A program made the translations under genes and the position numbers. Source: Acidothermus sp. (GTDB taxonomy: Bacteria > Actinomycetota > Actinomycetes > Acidothermales > Acidothermaceae). From it: 64,000 bases of DNA. Below the pieces are notes generated by a model. The model did no database searches. It was not told the DNA's origin and saw only the letters and a list, made by a program, of their open reading frames with translations. The stretch spans positions 19,156 through 83,155 of the forward strand of contig JAIMAI010000006.1 of assembly GCA_023512015.1 (NCBI GenBank). Reading direction: 5' to 3'. Numbering within the stretch: the first letter of the stretch is position 1; each line of letters starts with the position of its first letter. This document shows, in pieces, positions 27,254 to 37,654 of the stretch.

Positions 27254-28431
27254 TCGTCTACGGCGACCTCGTCGAGGACGTTCGTCACCACCTCGCCCGC
27301 GAGCCGCAGCGGCTCAGTCGTGCGCGGGTCGCGTCGGCCGTTGCCGCACAGGGCGGTGCGGTGCTCGGTGCGCACGGGGTGCTGCGCGCGGCGGACGCCG
27401 TCCATGCCGAACTCGCCGGGGCGGGAGTACTCGAGCAGGTGCTGCGCGAGCCGGGGGTGACCGACGTCCTCGTCAACGGGCCCGATGAGATTTGGGTCGA
27501 TCGCGGCACGGGCCTCGAACGCGTCGGCCTCACGTTCCGTGATGAAGCCGAGGTGCGGCGGCTCGCCGTCCGACTTGCCGTCGGCGCCGGTCGCCGCCTG
27601 GACGCCGCGACACCGTTCGTGGACGCGTGGCTGCCCGGCGGCGTCCGAATCCATGCCGTGCTCCCGCCGATCGCCGCGACCCCCTACCTCTCGCTGCGCA
27701 TCCCGAGTCGGCGAGCTTTCAGTCTCGACGACCTGCAGAACCGCGGAATGATCACCGCGTTCGGAGCAGAGCTCCTGAAGCGCATCATCGGCATGCGCCT
27801 GTCGTTCCTCGTCACCGGCGAGACCGGTTCGGGAAAGACGACCCTGCTCGGCTCCTTGCTCGGTTCGGTCGCGCAGCGGGAAAGGATTGTGATCATTGAG
27901 GACGTCCCGGAGCTTCAGGTCACGCACCCGCACGTCCTGCGCCTGCAAGCCCGTCCGCCGAACACCGAAGGCGCCGGTGGTGTGGACCTTTCGCGACTGG
28001 TCCGCGAAGCGCTCCGAATGCGGCCCGACCGCCTGATCGTCGGGGAAGTGCGCGGCCCAGAATGCGTCGACTTGCTGGCTGCGCTCAACGTGGGCCACGA
28101 CGGGTGCGCGGGAACCCTCCACGCCAATGCGGCGAGCGCGGTTCCGGCCCGTCTCGAAGCACTGGCGACCGCTGCGGGGTTGAACAGGGCCGCGGTGCAC
28201 AGCCAGATTGCCGCCGGCCTGCATGCCGTCGTCCACCTGAAACGGGACCGCGAGGGACGGCGGAAGCTCGCCGAGGTCGGTGCCGTGCACCGGTTGCGGA
28301 CCGGCTTGGTCGAGGTGGTTCCCGCTCTGGTTGCCGACGACGATGGGGAGCTCCGGCCGGATGTCGGATTCGAGGAGTTCGGGCGCATGCTCGGGGGGCC
28401 GGCGGAGCCGTCGCTCGGAGCGTGTCCGTGA
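27250..28431 (+). CDS. tadA: TadA/CpaF-type secretion ATPase
   Basis: A 393-residue type II/IV secretion ATPase that powers Tad pilus assembly. It carries Walker A GETGSGKTTLLG (about residue 195), Asp box IIEDVPELQ, Walker B RPDRLIVGEVRG and the His box GTLHAN. GTG 27250 overlaps the upstream stop by 4 bases. It corresponds to Rv3659c. Arg/Glu-rich N-terminal helices form the usual N-terminal domain. Confidence 0.93.
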   Translation: MIVYGDLVEDVRHHLAREPQRLSRARVASAVAAQGGAVLGAHGVLRAADAVHAELAGAGVLEQVLREPGVTDVLVNGPDEIWVDRGTGLERVGLTFRDEAEVRRLAVRLAVGAGRRLDAATPFVDAWLPGGVRIHAVLPPIAATPYLSLRIPSRRAFSLDDLQNRGMITAFGAELLKRIIGMRLSFLVTGETGSGKTTLLGSLLGSVAQRERIVIIEDVPELQVTHPHVLRLQARPPNTEGAGGVDLSRLVREALRMRPDRLIVGEVRGPECVDLLAALNVGHDGCAGTLHANAASAVPARLEALATAAGLNRAAVHSQIAAGLHAVVHLKRDREGRRKLAEVGAVHRLRTGLVEVVPALVADDDGELRPDVGFEEFGRMLGGPAEPSLGACP

Positions 28432-29261
28432 GCGGGCTCGTGGTGGTGGGAGCCGGCCTCCTCATCGCCGTCAGCGTGGATCGCACGATCGAGCGGCGCA
28501 TCCGCGTCGTACGGGGCGAGACAAGTCCCGGCCGTGCGGGGCTCGGCCGCGGTCGCTTCGTGCTTGCCCTAGGGCTCGGTCTCCTGCTCGTCTGGTCCGT
28601 CGGACTTCCTGCGGCCCTGGTCGTCGGTGCCGTCGGGGGTGCCGTCGTCCGGCTCTGGAGCCACCGGCGGGGACGGGACCGTGCCGCCCGATCGCGCATG
28701 GACGTCGTCCGGCTCGGGCGGGCATGGGCCGCAGAGCTGCGCGCCGGTCGCCCGGCAGCCGCCGCGCTGGCTGCGGCGAGCCGGGCCGTCCGGGAGGAGC
28801 GGTTTCGGGCGGAGCTGTGCGACGTCGTCGCCGCCGCATCCCGCGGAGATGTAGAGAACGTGGGACCTTTGCTGACGGCGGTGGCCCTTGGAGACGAGGA
28901 CACCCGGTTCGGGCTCCGGCAGTACGCAACCTGTTGGCAGGTGGGGATGACCGCCGGTGGACGGTTGGCCGACCTTATCGAGCGGACGGCGGAGACGCTG
29001 CGGGCCGAACTGGAGATGTCCCGGGCCCTGTCGACGGCCCTCGCCGGGCCGCAGATGACGATGCGTTTGCTCGCGGCATTGCCCGCAGCCGGTCTCCTGC
29101 TCGGCACGGTCATCGGCGCGCATCCGACGGAATTCCTGCTGCATAGCTCGTTGGGAGGTGCGTGCCTCGGAATCGCCGTTTTCTTGGAAGGAATCGGGGT
29201 GGTGTGGTCGCGACGAATTGCGGGACGGGCCCGGCCCGGAATCGACCGTGATAGGGGTTGA
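28428..29261 (+). CDS. tadB: TadB-like inner-membrane protein (type II secretion F domain)
   Basis: A 277-residue protein with hydrophobic segments near the N-terminus (about 4-20 and 45-80) and C-terminus (about 205-255), and between them a helical cytoplasmic GspF/T2SF domain. The start GTG 28428 overlaps tadA by 4 bases, with GTG 28422 as an alternative. It forms the membrane platform with the next gene. Its end overlaps tadC by 14 bases. Confidence 0.85.
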   Translation: MSGLVVVGAGLLIAVSVDRTIERRIRVVRGETSPGRAGLGRGRFVLALGLGLLLVWSVGLPAALVVGAVGGAVVRLWSHRRGRDRAARSRMDVVRLGRAWAAELRAGRPAAAALAAASRAVREERFRAELCDVVAAASRGDVENVGPLLTAVALGDEDTRFGLRQYATCWQVGMTAGGRLADLIERTAETLRAELEMSRALSTALAGPQMTMRLLAALPAAGLLLGTVIGAHPTEFLLHSSLGGACLGIAVFLEGIGVVWSRRIAGRARPGIDRDRG

Positions 29262-29844
29262 CCAACTCCTCGCGGGGCTCGGGGCGTTGCTCTTCGCGGT
29301 GATGGTGGTCGCCTCAGACCGCCCTCGGTTACCGCGACGGCGTGGGGAAAGCCGCGCATCCGCACGTCGCGGTCCTCGATCGTCACGTTCGCAAGGAATC
29401 GCGGCGCTGCGGGCTTTCACCTTGGCCTGCGACCAGTTGGCGGTGTGTCTCGATGCCGGAGCTCCCCCGGCACGTGCCCTCGAACTGGTCTGCGAATCCT
29501 TGGGAGAAATGGCGTCTTCCACTCCTCTTCCCGGAGCGGTGCGGGAGCTTGCCCTCGGCGCTCCCCCCTCGCAAGCGCTGCGCAGCCGGCATTTGGACGG
29601 GCGTTGGGCCATCGTGGCGGACGTCCTCACCCGCAGCGAGATCTCGGGAGCTGCGTGCGCCGTCGAGCTCCGCGTCATCGCCGATCAGGAGCGGCTCGCT
29701 GCACGAGACTACGCGCACCACGCAGCCGCACGAGCCGGCGTGCAGGCCGTTCTGCCGTTGGGCTTGTGCTTTCTTCCGGCGTTCGTCTTGCTCGGAATCG
29801 TGCCGGTGGCCTTAGGGCTGGCCGGAGGGTTGTGGTCGGGGTGA
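29248..29844 (+). CDS. tadC: TadC-like membrane protein (type II secretion F domain)
   Basis: A 198-residue protein with an N-terminal membrane segment, a cytoplasmic helical T2SF region (ACDQLAVCLDAGAPPARALE) and C-terminal hydrophobic segments (about 165-195). It is shorter than classical TadC, as usual in actinobacteria (Rv3657c type). GTG 29248 lies inside the end of tadB, so translation is coupled. Confidence 0.83.
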   Translation: MIGVDQLLAGLGALLFAVMVVASDRPRLPRRRGESRASARRGPRSSRSQGIAALRAFTLACDQLAVCLDAGAPPARALELVCESLGEMASSTPLPGAVRELALGAPPSQALRSRHLDGRWAIVADVLTRSEISGAACAVELRVIADQERLAARDYAHHAAARAGVQAVLPLGLCFLPAFVLLGIVPVALGLAGGLWSG

Positions 29845-29971
29845 GGTGGATGCGTCCACAAGGGCTCAAATCGCCGTCCACCGCAACGCTTCGAGAGCTG
29901 CACGGCAGGGACCACGAGGTGAAGGCTGACGGTGTCCAACGGTCCAACGACGGAAACGGAAAGGAATTCCT

Positions 29972-30244
29972 ATGTCGTCACGGTTCTGGAATCACCTGAC
30001 AGGAACCTCCTCGGCGCTGCCGGGGAAAATACGTCGGCGGTTGGCGGGCTGGCAAGAACGCCGCCGCGCGATGGTTCGCAATGCGGGGAGGTCAACCGAC
30101 GCCGGGATGTCCACCGCCGAATACGCCATCGGGACCTTGGCGGCCTGCGCGTTCGCCGCCTTGCTCTACAAGGTGGTGACCAGTAGCCAGATATTGAGTC
30201 TCCTCACCGGCTTGGTGACTCGTGCATTGCACGCGACCTTCTGA
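29972..30244 (+). CDS. DUF4244 Flp-like pilin
   Basis: A 90-residue pilin-like protein (Rv3656c type). A basic leader of about 45 residues ends in DAG, then MSTAEYAIGTLAACAFAALLYKVV is a type IV pilin-like hydrophobic helix with the conserved Glu five residues in, so cleavage after Gly (before MSTAEY) is likely. GAAAGGA precedes ATG 29972 by a good distance. No prepilin peptidase lies in the window, so processing must rely on one elsewhere. Confidence 0.88.
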   Translation: MSSRFWNHLTGTSSALPGKIRRRLAGWQERRRAMVRNAGRSTDAGMSTAEYAIGTLAACAFAALLYKVVTSSQILSLLTGLVTRALHATF

Positions 30245-30283
30245 GCATCCGCCGGCCCAGCAGCGCGGTTCGAGGGACCGGTC

Positions 30284-30700
30284 GTGGTGAGCGAGCTCAT
30301 GCTCTGGGGTATCGGTCGGGGTCGTCGATCCGCTCACCACTGGCGGGTGAATCGGGACAACGGCTACGTGACGGCTGAGGCCGCCATCGTCTTCCCGATG
30401 GTCGTGTTCGTCGGCATCCTGGCGCTTTGGATCCTGATGGCGGGCCTGGGCCAGATTCGCACCGTCGATGCCGCCCGCACCGCAGCCCGAGCCCTGGCCA
30501 GAGGAGAGGCGCAAACCGAAGTCCTTGCCGCGGCACGGGCCGCTGCCCCGCAAGGTGCGGCAATTCAGATTCACCGATTCTCCACGCCGGTCGGCGAAAT
30601 GGTCCAAGTAGTGGTACGCGCCCGTGTCGGGAGTGTCGGGCGTCTTCCATTTCCGACACCTGAGGTCGCGTCGACGGCTGTGGCCCGGTTGGAGCCGTAA
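30284..30700 (+). CDS. TadE-like pseudopilin
   Basis: A 138-residue protein (Rv3655c type). The TadE signature is NGYVTAEAAIVFPMVVFVG, a hydrophobic helix with Glu near the mature N-terminus, followed by a soluble C-terminal domain. The start GTG 30284 is uncertain since the first 35 residues are unremarkable. It belongs to the Tad locus and probably forms a minor pilin. Confidence 0.85.
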   Translation: MVSELMLWGIGRGRRSAHHWRVNRDNGYVTAEAAIVFPMVVFVGILALWILMAGLGQIRTVDAARTAARALARGEAQTEVLAAARAAAPQGAAIQIHRFSTPVGEMVQVVVRARVGSVGRLPFPTPEVASTAVARLEP

Positions 30701-30706
30701 AGCCCT

Positions 30707-31207
30707 ATGACGAGAAAAACGCATACTCCGCTGAGAAGAAGCGTCGGCCGGAGCGACGACACGGGGAGCGCCACCATTCTCGGCGTCGGCCTCATGGCAG
30801 TCGTCATGATGATCGGATGGGGTGGAGTCCTCTTCGCCGGAGCCATCGAGGCGCGGCACCGCGCCGCCGGCGCGGCGGACCTCGCTGCGCTCGCCGGTGC
30901 CGCCCAGTTGGTGACGGCCGAGGATTTCCGCGACCAGGCGGCCGAGACGTCGATGCAACGGACCGGGTCCGAATCGAGCAGCCTGACTCGCCGAGGCCAG
31001 CGAGAAGCCCGCGCCTGTGCGGTCGCGGCCGAGGTCGCGCGTCGTAACGCCGCTGCGATGGTCTCCTGTTCGGTGCGGGGCGCGGTGGTCGACGTCCGGG
31101 TAACCGTCGAGCCGCGATCATCGCCGTTGGCGCGTCTGGTCGGTCGGGTCTCCGCCGAGGCGCGGGCCGGTCCTCCCCCGGTCCGATCCGAAGTCGGTGC
31201 GGGGTGA
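30707..31207 (+). CDS. TadG-like/Flp pilus-associated protein
   Basis: A 166-residue protein (Rv3654c type). After a basic start comes SGDDTGSAT-like sequence (DDTGSATILGVGLMAVVMMIG), one membrane helix, then EARHRAAGAADLAALAGA, the mark of the helicase/secretion neighbourhood TadE family. The rest is soluble, with a cysteine pair (RACAV and VSCSV) that may form a disulfide outside the membrane. It is the last gene of the Tad cluster, 7 bases after the TadE-like gene. Confidence 0.83.
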   Translation: MTRKTHTPLRRSVGRSDDTGSATILGVGLMAVVMMIGWGGVLFAGAIEARHRAAGAADLAALAGAAQLVTAEDFRDQAAETSMQRTGSESSSLTRRGQREARACAVAAEVARRNAAAMVSCSVRGAVVDVRVTVEPRSSPLARLVGRVSAEARAGPPPVRSEVGAG

Positions 31208-31332
31208 GGCATGTACGCCGAGCATCGGTCTGCCCCACGACGGGCTGCCGCAGGCTCTCCAAGCATGATTGAATGCCAGGAAATGGGGTAGTCCCAGGCA
31301 CGGCACACGACTCAACGGGCGGGAGGCACTCG

Positions 31333-31674
31333 GTGGATCTATCGCTGTCGACGCGGACCGAAGGAGATCGCACCGTCGTTACGGTGGGAGGCGAGATCGA
31401 TATCTACACCGCACCGAAGCTGCGCGAACAACTCGTTGATCTCGTCTCCAATGGGGTGTACCACATCATCGTGGACATGGAGAACGTCGAATTCCTCGAC
31501 TCCGCCGGCTTGGGAGTCCTCGTTGGAGGATTGAAGAGGGTGCGCGCCTATGACGGAACGCTGCGCCTGGTGTGCACCCAGGAACGAATTCTCAAGATAT
31601 TCAGAATCACGGGACTCACGAAGGTTTTCCCGATCTACAACTCCGTCGAGGAAGCGTTGGCCGCCTCCGACTGA
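31333..31674 (+). CDS. bldG: BldG-type anti-sigma factor antagonist (STAS domain)
   Basis: A 113-residue STAS protein highly like Streptomyces BldG. The phosphorylated serine is Ser57 in [13 protein letters not shown], the same number as in BldG. The last helix [16 protein letters not shown] is also typical. Unphosphorylated, it binds an anti-sigma factor and frees the sigma factor. GTG 31333 follows GGGAGG at 31321-31326. The next gene encodes the paired anti-sigma factor, as bldG-apgA in Streptomyces. Confidence 0.93.
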   Translation: MDLSLSTRTEGDRTVVTVGGEIDIYTAPKLREQLVDLVSNGVYHIIVDMENVEFLDSAGLGVLVGGLKRVRAYDGTLRLVCTQERILKIFRITGLTKVFPIYNSVEEALAASD

Positions 31675-31753
31675 AGCCGGCCACCGTGCTGACGTCGTCC
31701 CGCGGGACGGCGAGACCCCAGGCGGATGGCGGACACGAGGGGCAGGTGAGGAC

Positions 31754-32326
31754 GTGACGACGGACGAAGGAACGGGGATCGCGACGGTCGATCCCGACGG
31801 CTCGCGAATCGTCACGCTTCGCTTCACCCCTCTCCCCGCGCACGTGCGGACCGCGAGGTTCGTGGCGGCAGCGGTCGCCCGCCGCGCCGGTATCCCGGAA
31901 TCCCGACTCGACGAGGTGCGGCTCGCAGTGTCGGAAGCCTGCTCCCTAGCGGTCCGCGCCCACCAAACGCACGCGCCGCAGGAACCCGTATGCCTGCGTT
32001 TTCTGGAGGACGTCGACACCTTCCGCATCGAGGTGCACAACGCCGCCGAGCAGACCGCGCACGGTCCGAAGCAGCGCCAAGAGGCGCGCCGCCTGCTGGA
32101 CGAACGGTCCAGCGAAGGAGAAGAGGCCCCGCTCGGCGACGAAGCGGGAGCCGCTCCTTCCGTCGTCCAACCCTCGGTGGACGTCGAAAGCCTTGCGGCG
32201 TCGGAGGATCTGACCTCCAGGGAGCAACTTGCGTTAGCCGTCATCGCCGGCCTTGTAGACGATCTACAAGTCGAGCACGGTCCTCACGGTTCGATGATCA
32301 TTCTGCGGTGGCCGATCGGGACGTGA
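31754..32326 (+). CDS. Anti-sigma factor, RsbW-like (paired with BldG)
   Basis: A 190-residue protein with a GHKL-type fold in the position of Streptomyces ApgA. LDEVRLAVSEACSLAV lines up with the N box of RsbW kinases (usually EACxNA), but the metal-coordinating Asn is Leu, and no clear DxGxG box follows. Residues 110-150 form an acidic, low-complexity insert, after which LALAVIAGLVDDLQVE resumes the fold. It may bind rather than phosphorylate BldG. GTG 31754 follows GGTGAGGA. Confidence 0.8.
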   Translation: MTTDEGTGIATVDPDGSRIVTLRFTPLPAHVRTARFVAAAVARRAGIPESRLDEVRLAVSEACSLAVRAHQTHAPQEPVCLRFLEDVDTFRIEVHNAAEQTAHGPKQRQEARRLLDERSSEGEEAPLGDEAGAAPSVVQPSVDVESLAASEDLTSREQLALAVIAGLVDDLQVEHGPHGSMIILRWPIGT

Positions 32327-32396
32327 TGCCGGTCACGGTCTGCCCCGCGGTGTATCGCCGTACCGCAGGCGTGTCGTAAACTCCGGCATCCACAGT

Positions 32397-32411
32397 GTGC
32401 CGAAACGGCAC
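32397..32411 (+). promoter_or_regulatory. Short hairpin in the hppA leader
   Basis: GTGCCG, AAA, CGGCAC forms a six-pair stem just ahead of the AAGGAGGG Shine-Dalgarno of hppA. It may stabilise the mRNA or mark the 5' end; no effector-binding motif is evident. Confidence 0.35.
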
Positions 32412-32428
32412 CGGGTCAAGGAGGGTCG

Positions 32429-34810
32429 ATGTCCTTGTACGAGGTAGGCACTCGAGGGGCTCTCGCCGGTGGTGACCCGACCAACGGTTGGCGGTGGGCG
32501 GACGCCGTCCAGGTGACCGGCGGGAACTACACCTGGATTTTGATCATCGCGGTCGTGGCGTTGCTCGCGCTGGTGGTCGCGTACACCTTGGCGCGCCAAG
32601 TCCTTTCCGCGGACCAAGGGACGGCGACCATGCAACGGATCGCTGCCGCCGTCCAGGAAGGAGCGGCCGCGTATCTGCGTCGCCAATTCCGCACTTTGGC
32701 CATTTTTGCCGTCGTCGTCTTCTTCCTGCTGTTCATCCTTCCGGCCGATTCCACCGGTGAACGGGTCGGACGGTCGATTTTCTTCCTGGTCGGTGCCGCG
32801 TTTTCTGGGGTGACCGGTTACACGGGCATGTGGCTTGCGGTCCGCGCCAATCTGCGGGTGGCTGCGGCCGCCCGCGCCGCGCAAGCCAGGGGCGCGATGC
32901 GGATCGCCTTCCGGACCGGCGGCGTGGCGGGAATGTTCACCGTCGGGCTCGGTCTGCTGGGGGCGGCGGTCGTCGTCCTGATATTTCGCGAGAACGCCCC
33001 GAAGGTATTGGAAGGGTTCGGTTTCGGAGCGGCGCTGCTTGCGATGTTCATGCGGGTCGGCGGCGGCATCTTCACGAAAGCCGCGGACATCGGCGCGGAT
33101 CTCGTGGGAAAGATCGAACAACACATCCCGGAAGACGACCCGCGGAATGCCGCCACCATCGCAGACAACGTCGGCGACAACGTCGGTGATTGCGCGGGAA
33201 TGGCGGCCGACCTGTTCGAGAGTTATGCGGTCACTTTGGTGGCATCCCTCATCCTCGGGAAAGCGGCGTTCGGCGACTTGGGTTTGGTCTTTCCGCTCAT
33301 CGTCCCGGCCATCGGGGTCCTCACGGCCATCGTGGGAATTTACGTCGTCTCCCCCCGCGCACGCGACCGCAGCGGCATGACCGCCATCAATCGCGGTTTC
33401 TTCTTGTCGGCGGTCTTCTCGTTGGTGCTGGTAGCCATTGCAGCCTTCACCGTGTTGCCCGCGAAATTCTCCGACCTGCGGGGGCTCGACCCGACCGGAG
33501 AAATCGCACGGCATTCCGGAGATCCGCGCGTCTTCGCTTTCGTCTCCGTGCTCCTCGGCATCGTCCTCGCCGCCGCGATCCAGCAGCTCACCGGCTATTT
33601 CACCGAGACCATTCGCCGTCCGGTACGCGACATCGGGCGGACCTCGCTCACCGGACCGGCAACCGTGATCCTGGCTGGTGTCTCGGTGGGCTTCGAATCC
33701 GCGGTCTACTCGGCCCTCGTGATCGCGGCTGTGGTGTACGGCGTGTTCTTGCTCGGCGGCGGGTCGGTCGTCCTGTCGCTCTTCGCGGTGGCGCTCGCCG
33801 GAACGGGTTTGCTCACCACCGTGGGCGTCATCGTGTCCATGGACACTTTCGGACCGGTCTCCGACAACGCCCAGGGCATCGCGGAGATGTCCCAAGAAGT
33901 TCACGGCGAAGGCGCGGTGGTGCTCACCAAGCTCGACGCGGTCGGTAACACCACGAAAGCGATCACTAAGGGGATCGCGATCGCCACCGCCGTACTCGCG
34001 GCGACCGCACTGTTCGGCTCCTTCACCGACTCTGTCGCGACCGAGAAGGTCAAGGCTGGGGTGACGACCACCCTCGGCGGTCTGACCGGCCTCAATCTGG
34101 CCTCCGACATCACCCAACCCAACACGATCATTGGTGTGGTGATCGGGGCGTCGGTGGTCTTCCTCTTCGCCGGCCTCGCGATCAGCGCGGTCGGACGGGC
34201 GGCCGGTGCGGTCGTCTTCGAAGTGCGGCGGCAGTTCCGTGAGATCAAAGGAATCATGGAGGGGACCGCGCGGCCGGAGTACGGACGGGTCGTCGACCTG
34301 GTGACCCGGGACGCGCTCCGCGAACTCGCAACGCCGGGCCTGCTCGCCGTCCTCGCTCCCATCGCGACCGGATTTGCGCTCGGCATCGGCGCGTTGGCAG
34401 GTTATCTCGCCGGGGCGATCGCCGCGGGAACGCTCATGGCGATTTTCCTTGCCAACTCCGGTGGGGCGTGGGACAACGCCAAGAAGCTCGTCGAGGACGG
34501 CAATTTCGGCGGAAAGGGGTCGGAAGCCCACGCCGCTACGGTCATCGGTGACACCGTCGGCGACCCGTTCAAGGACACCGCAGGCCCCGCGATCAACCCG
34601 CTGATCAAGGTCATGAACCTCGTCTCCCTGCTGGTAGCGCCGGCTATCGTGCGCTTCAGTGTGGGGACCAACGCCAACCTGGGGGTGCGCATCGCGATAG
34701 CGCTCGTCGCGTTCGCCATCGTCGTCGCTGCTGTGATCTTCTCGAAGCGGCGTCCGGTGGCGGTCTCCGCGGCGGCACCTCAAGAGGGGGAACCGGTCAC
34801 GGCTCGGTGA
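32429..34810 (+). CDS. hppA: K+-independent proton-translocating pyrophosphatase
   Basis: A 793-residue membrane pyrophosphatase with about sixteen membrane segments. It hydrolyses cytoplasmic pyrophosphate and pumps protons out. The substrate site is seen in DIGADLVGKIEQ, DDPRNAATIADNVGDNVGD and the C-terminal GDTVGDPFKDTAGPAINP. Lysine in GNTTKAITKG is the mark of the K+-independent type, where the K+-dependent type has alanine. ATG 32429 follows AAGGAGGG. Neighbouring bldG and topA match the Streptomyces order. Confidence 0.96.
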   Translation: MSLYEVGTRGALAGGDPTNGWRWADAVQVTGGNYTWILIIAVVALLALVVAYTLARQVLSADQGTATMQRIAAAVQEGAAAYLRRQFRTLAIFAVVVFFLLFILPADSTGERVGRSIFFLVGAAFSGVTGYTGMWLAVRANLRVAAAARAAQARGAMRIAFRTGGVAGMFTVGLGLLGAAVVVLIFRENAPKVLEGFGFGAALLAMFMRVGGGIFTKAADIGADLVGKIEQHIPEDDPRNAATIADNVGDNVGDCAGMAADLFESYAVTLVASLILGKAAFGDLGLVFPLIVPAIGVLTAIVGIYVVSPRARDRSGMTAINRGFFLSAVFSLVLVAIAAFTVLPAKFSDLRGLDPTGEIARHSGDPRVFAFVSVLLGIVLAAAIQQLTGYFTETIRRPVRDIGRTSLTGPATVILAGVSVGFESAVYSALVIAAVVYGVFLLGGGSVVLSLFAVALAGTGLLTTVGVIVSMDTFGPVSDNAQGIAEMSQEVHGEGAVVLTKLDAVGNTTKAITKGIAIATAVLAATALFGSFTDSVATEKVKAGVTTTLGGLTGLNLASDITQPNTIIGVVIGASVVFLFAGLAISAVGRAAGAVVFEVRRQFREIKGIMEGTARPEYGRVVDLVTRDALRELATPGLLAVLAPIATGFALGIGALAGYLAGAIAAGTLMAIFLANSGGAWDNAKKLVEDGNFGGKGSEAHAATVIGDTVGDPFKDTAGPAINPLIKVMNLVSLLVAPAIVRFSVGTNANLGVRIAIALVAFAIVVAAVIFSKRRPVAVSAAAPQEGEPVTAR

Positions 34811-34885
34811 GGTGCTCACCGGTTACCGTGTCGGGCGTAACCCCGGCTCAGGCCTGCCGGCCCTGGAACAGGAGAAGGCATCACC

Positions 34886-37528
<2,643 letters not shown>

Positions 37529-37654
37529 GCCATCGCTTCCTCGGACGTCGGCCCTCGCGCCGAGATCGTCTCTGGGTCGGCGGCGCTCCGCGCGGAAGAC
37601 CCGGCGCGGCTCGGCAGCGCGGTCAGCGCGGTCACCACCTCCGACCTTCGGGGG

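Noticed and set aside
32333..34819. 828-codon open frame opposite hppA
   Set aside because: It is an antisense shadow of a clear membrane pyrophosphatase and has the usual shadow composition.
34821..34842. GGTTAC/GTAACC hairpin after hppA as terminator
   Set aside because: The stem has only six pairs, a long loop and no T-tract.
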